Origin: Stenotrophomonas chelatiphaga
GTDB lineage: Bacteria > Pseudomonadota > Gammaproteobacteria > Xanthomonadales > Xanthomonadaceae
Assembly: GCF_001431535.1 (NCBI RefSeq)
Contig: NZ_LDJK01000056.1
Location: 1 to 32,914 of the forward strand
DNA: 32,914 bases
Direction: 5' to 3'
The notes below the pieces were generated by a model, which was not told the DNA's origin, made no database searches, and was given only the letters and a program-made list of their open reading frames with translations. Position 1 is the first letter of the stretch. Every line of letters begins with the position of its first letter. The position numbers and the translations under genes are program-made. Positions 32,799 through 32,914 of the stretch are shown here, piece after piece.

Positions 32799-32853
32799 AC
32801 GGATGGCGCGTGCTGGGCCGTTGTGCAGTGCGTTGCTTGGGGGGGGGATGGAT

Positions 32854-32872
32854 GCCGGGCTTGCAGCCCGGC
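32854..32872 (+). terminator. Hairpin upstream of the dehydrogenase gene
   Basis: GCCGGGCT-TGC-AGCCCGGC forms an 8-bp stem. On plus it is followed by GCCCGCTTTCT, a weak pyrimidine run. It may end a transcript, but no plus-strand gene is seen just before it, so its role is unclear. A run of nine G (32839-32847) precedes it. Confidence 0.35.
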
Positions 32873-32896
32873 GCCCGCTTTCTGGAGCAACGGGTA

Positions 32897-32914
32897 CGTC
32901 AACGTCAACGTCAA
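32897..32914. repeat. CGTCAA hexanucleotide repeat at the window edge
   Basis: Three perfect tandem copies of CGTCAA run up to the last base of the window. The array may continue beyond it. Confidence 0.7.

Noticed and set aside
32839..32847. G9 tract as a phase-variable promoter
   Set aside because: It lies upstream of the likely -10 of the dehydrogenase gene but outside the usual -10/-35 spacer, and no frame crosses it.

Overview
The window is GC-rich, densely coded DNA from the Xanthomonadaceae, most likely a Stenotrophomonas. The evidence is two large TonB-dependent receptors of the Xanthomonas/Caulobacter type, the gene set, and many short palindromic repeats with a terminal GTAG. These fit the SMAG elements known from Stenotrophomonas maltophilia. 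I see no tRNA, rRNA, CRISPR array, insertion sequence, integrase or origin. Assignments come from reading translated sequence and from knowledge of the families; no search was run.

Left part (1-5855): after a repeat cluster come a DeoR-type repressor (-), a divergent TonB-dependent receptor (+) and a secreted calcineurin-like phosphoesterase (+). The 158 bp between repressor and receptor hold four TTTCGTT-like boxes, a plausible operator. Together they look like a regulated scavenging module for a phosphorylated compound that I cannot name. An inverted repeat pair and two opposed intrinsic terminators close the module.

Central part (5860-19251): a predicted mannoside/N-glycan utilisation locus. 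A second TonB-dependent receptor (-) is divergent from a GH92 alpha-mannosidase, followed on + by a LacI regulator, an FucP/GluP-type MFS sugar transporter, a PfkB fructokinase, an AGE-family mannose isomerase and a GH2 beta-mannosidase. The inferred route is: oligosaccharide through the outer membrane, periplasmic trimming to mannose, proton-linked uptake, isomerisation to fructose, and phosphorylation to fructose-6-phosphate. Four copies of a LacI-like palindrome, consensus TTnnATCGATCTnA, lie in the locus. One is inside the fructokinase reading frame and is spelled with codons unusual for this DNA.

Right-centre (19252-25500): compound repeats, the methionine-salvage genes mtnB-mtnD-mtnC (-), two tandem paralogous APC amino-acid permeases (-) and a divergent NUDIX hydrolase (+) whose C-terminus runs into a repeat.

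Right part (25504-32914): serA (-) is divergent from a D-2-hydroxyglutarate dehydrogenase-like flavoprotein (+), a pair known to be functionally coupled in pseudomonads. Then come a DUF2388-like secreted protein overlapping a two-domain DUF4105 protein, a small lipoprotein, a 366-bp gap made largely of nested palindromes, an EF-P-like factor (-) and a short-chain dehydrogenase (-).

The best candidates for new biology are the mannoside regulon with its intragenic operator, the DeoR/receptor/phosphoesterase module, the DUF2388-DUF4105 envelope pair, and the repeats that supply or shift stop codons.
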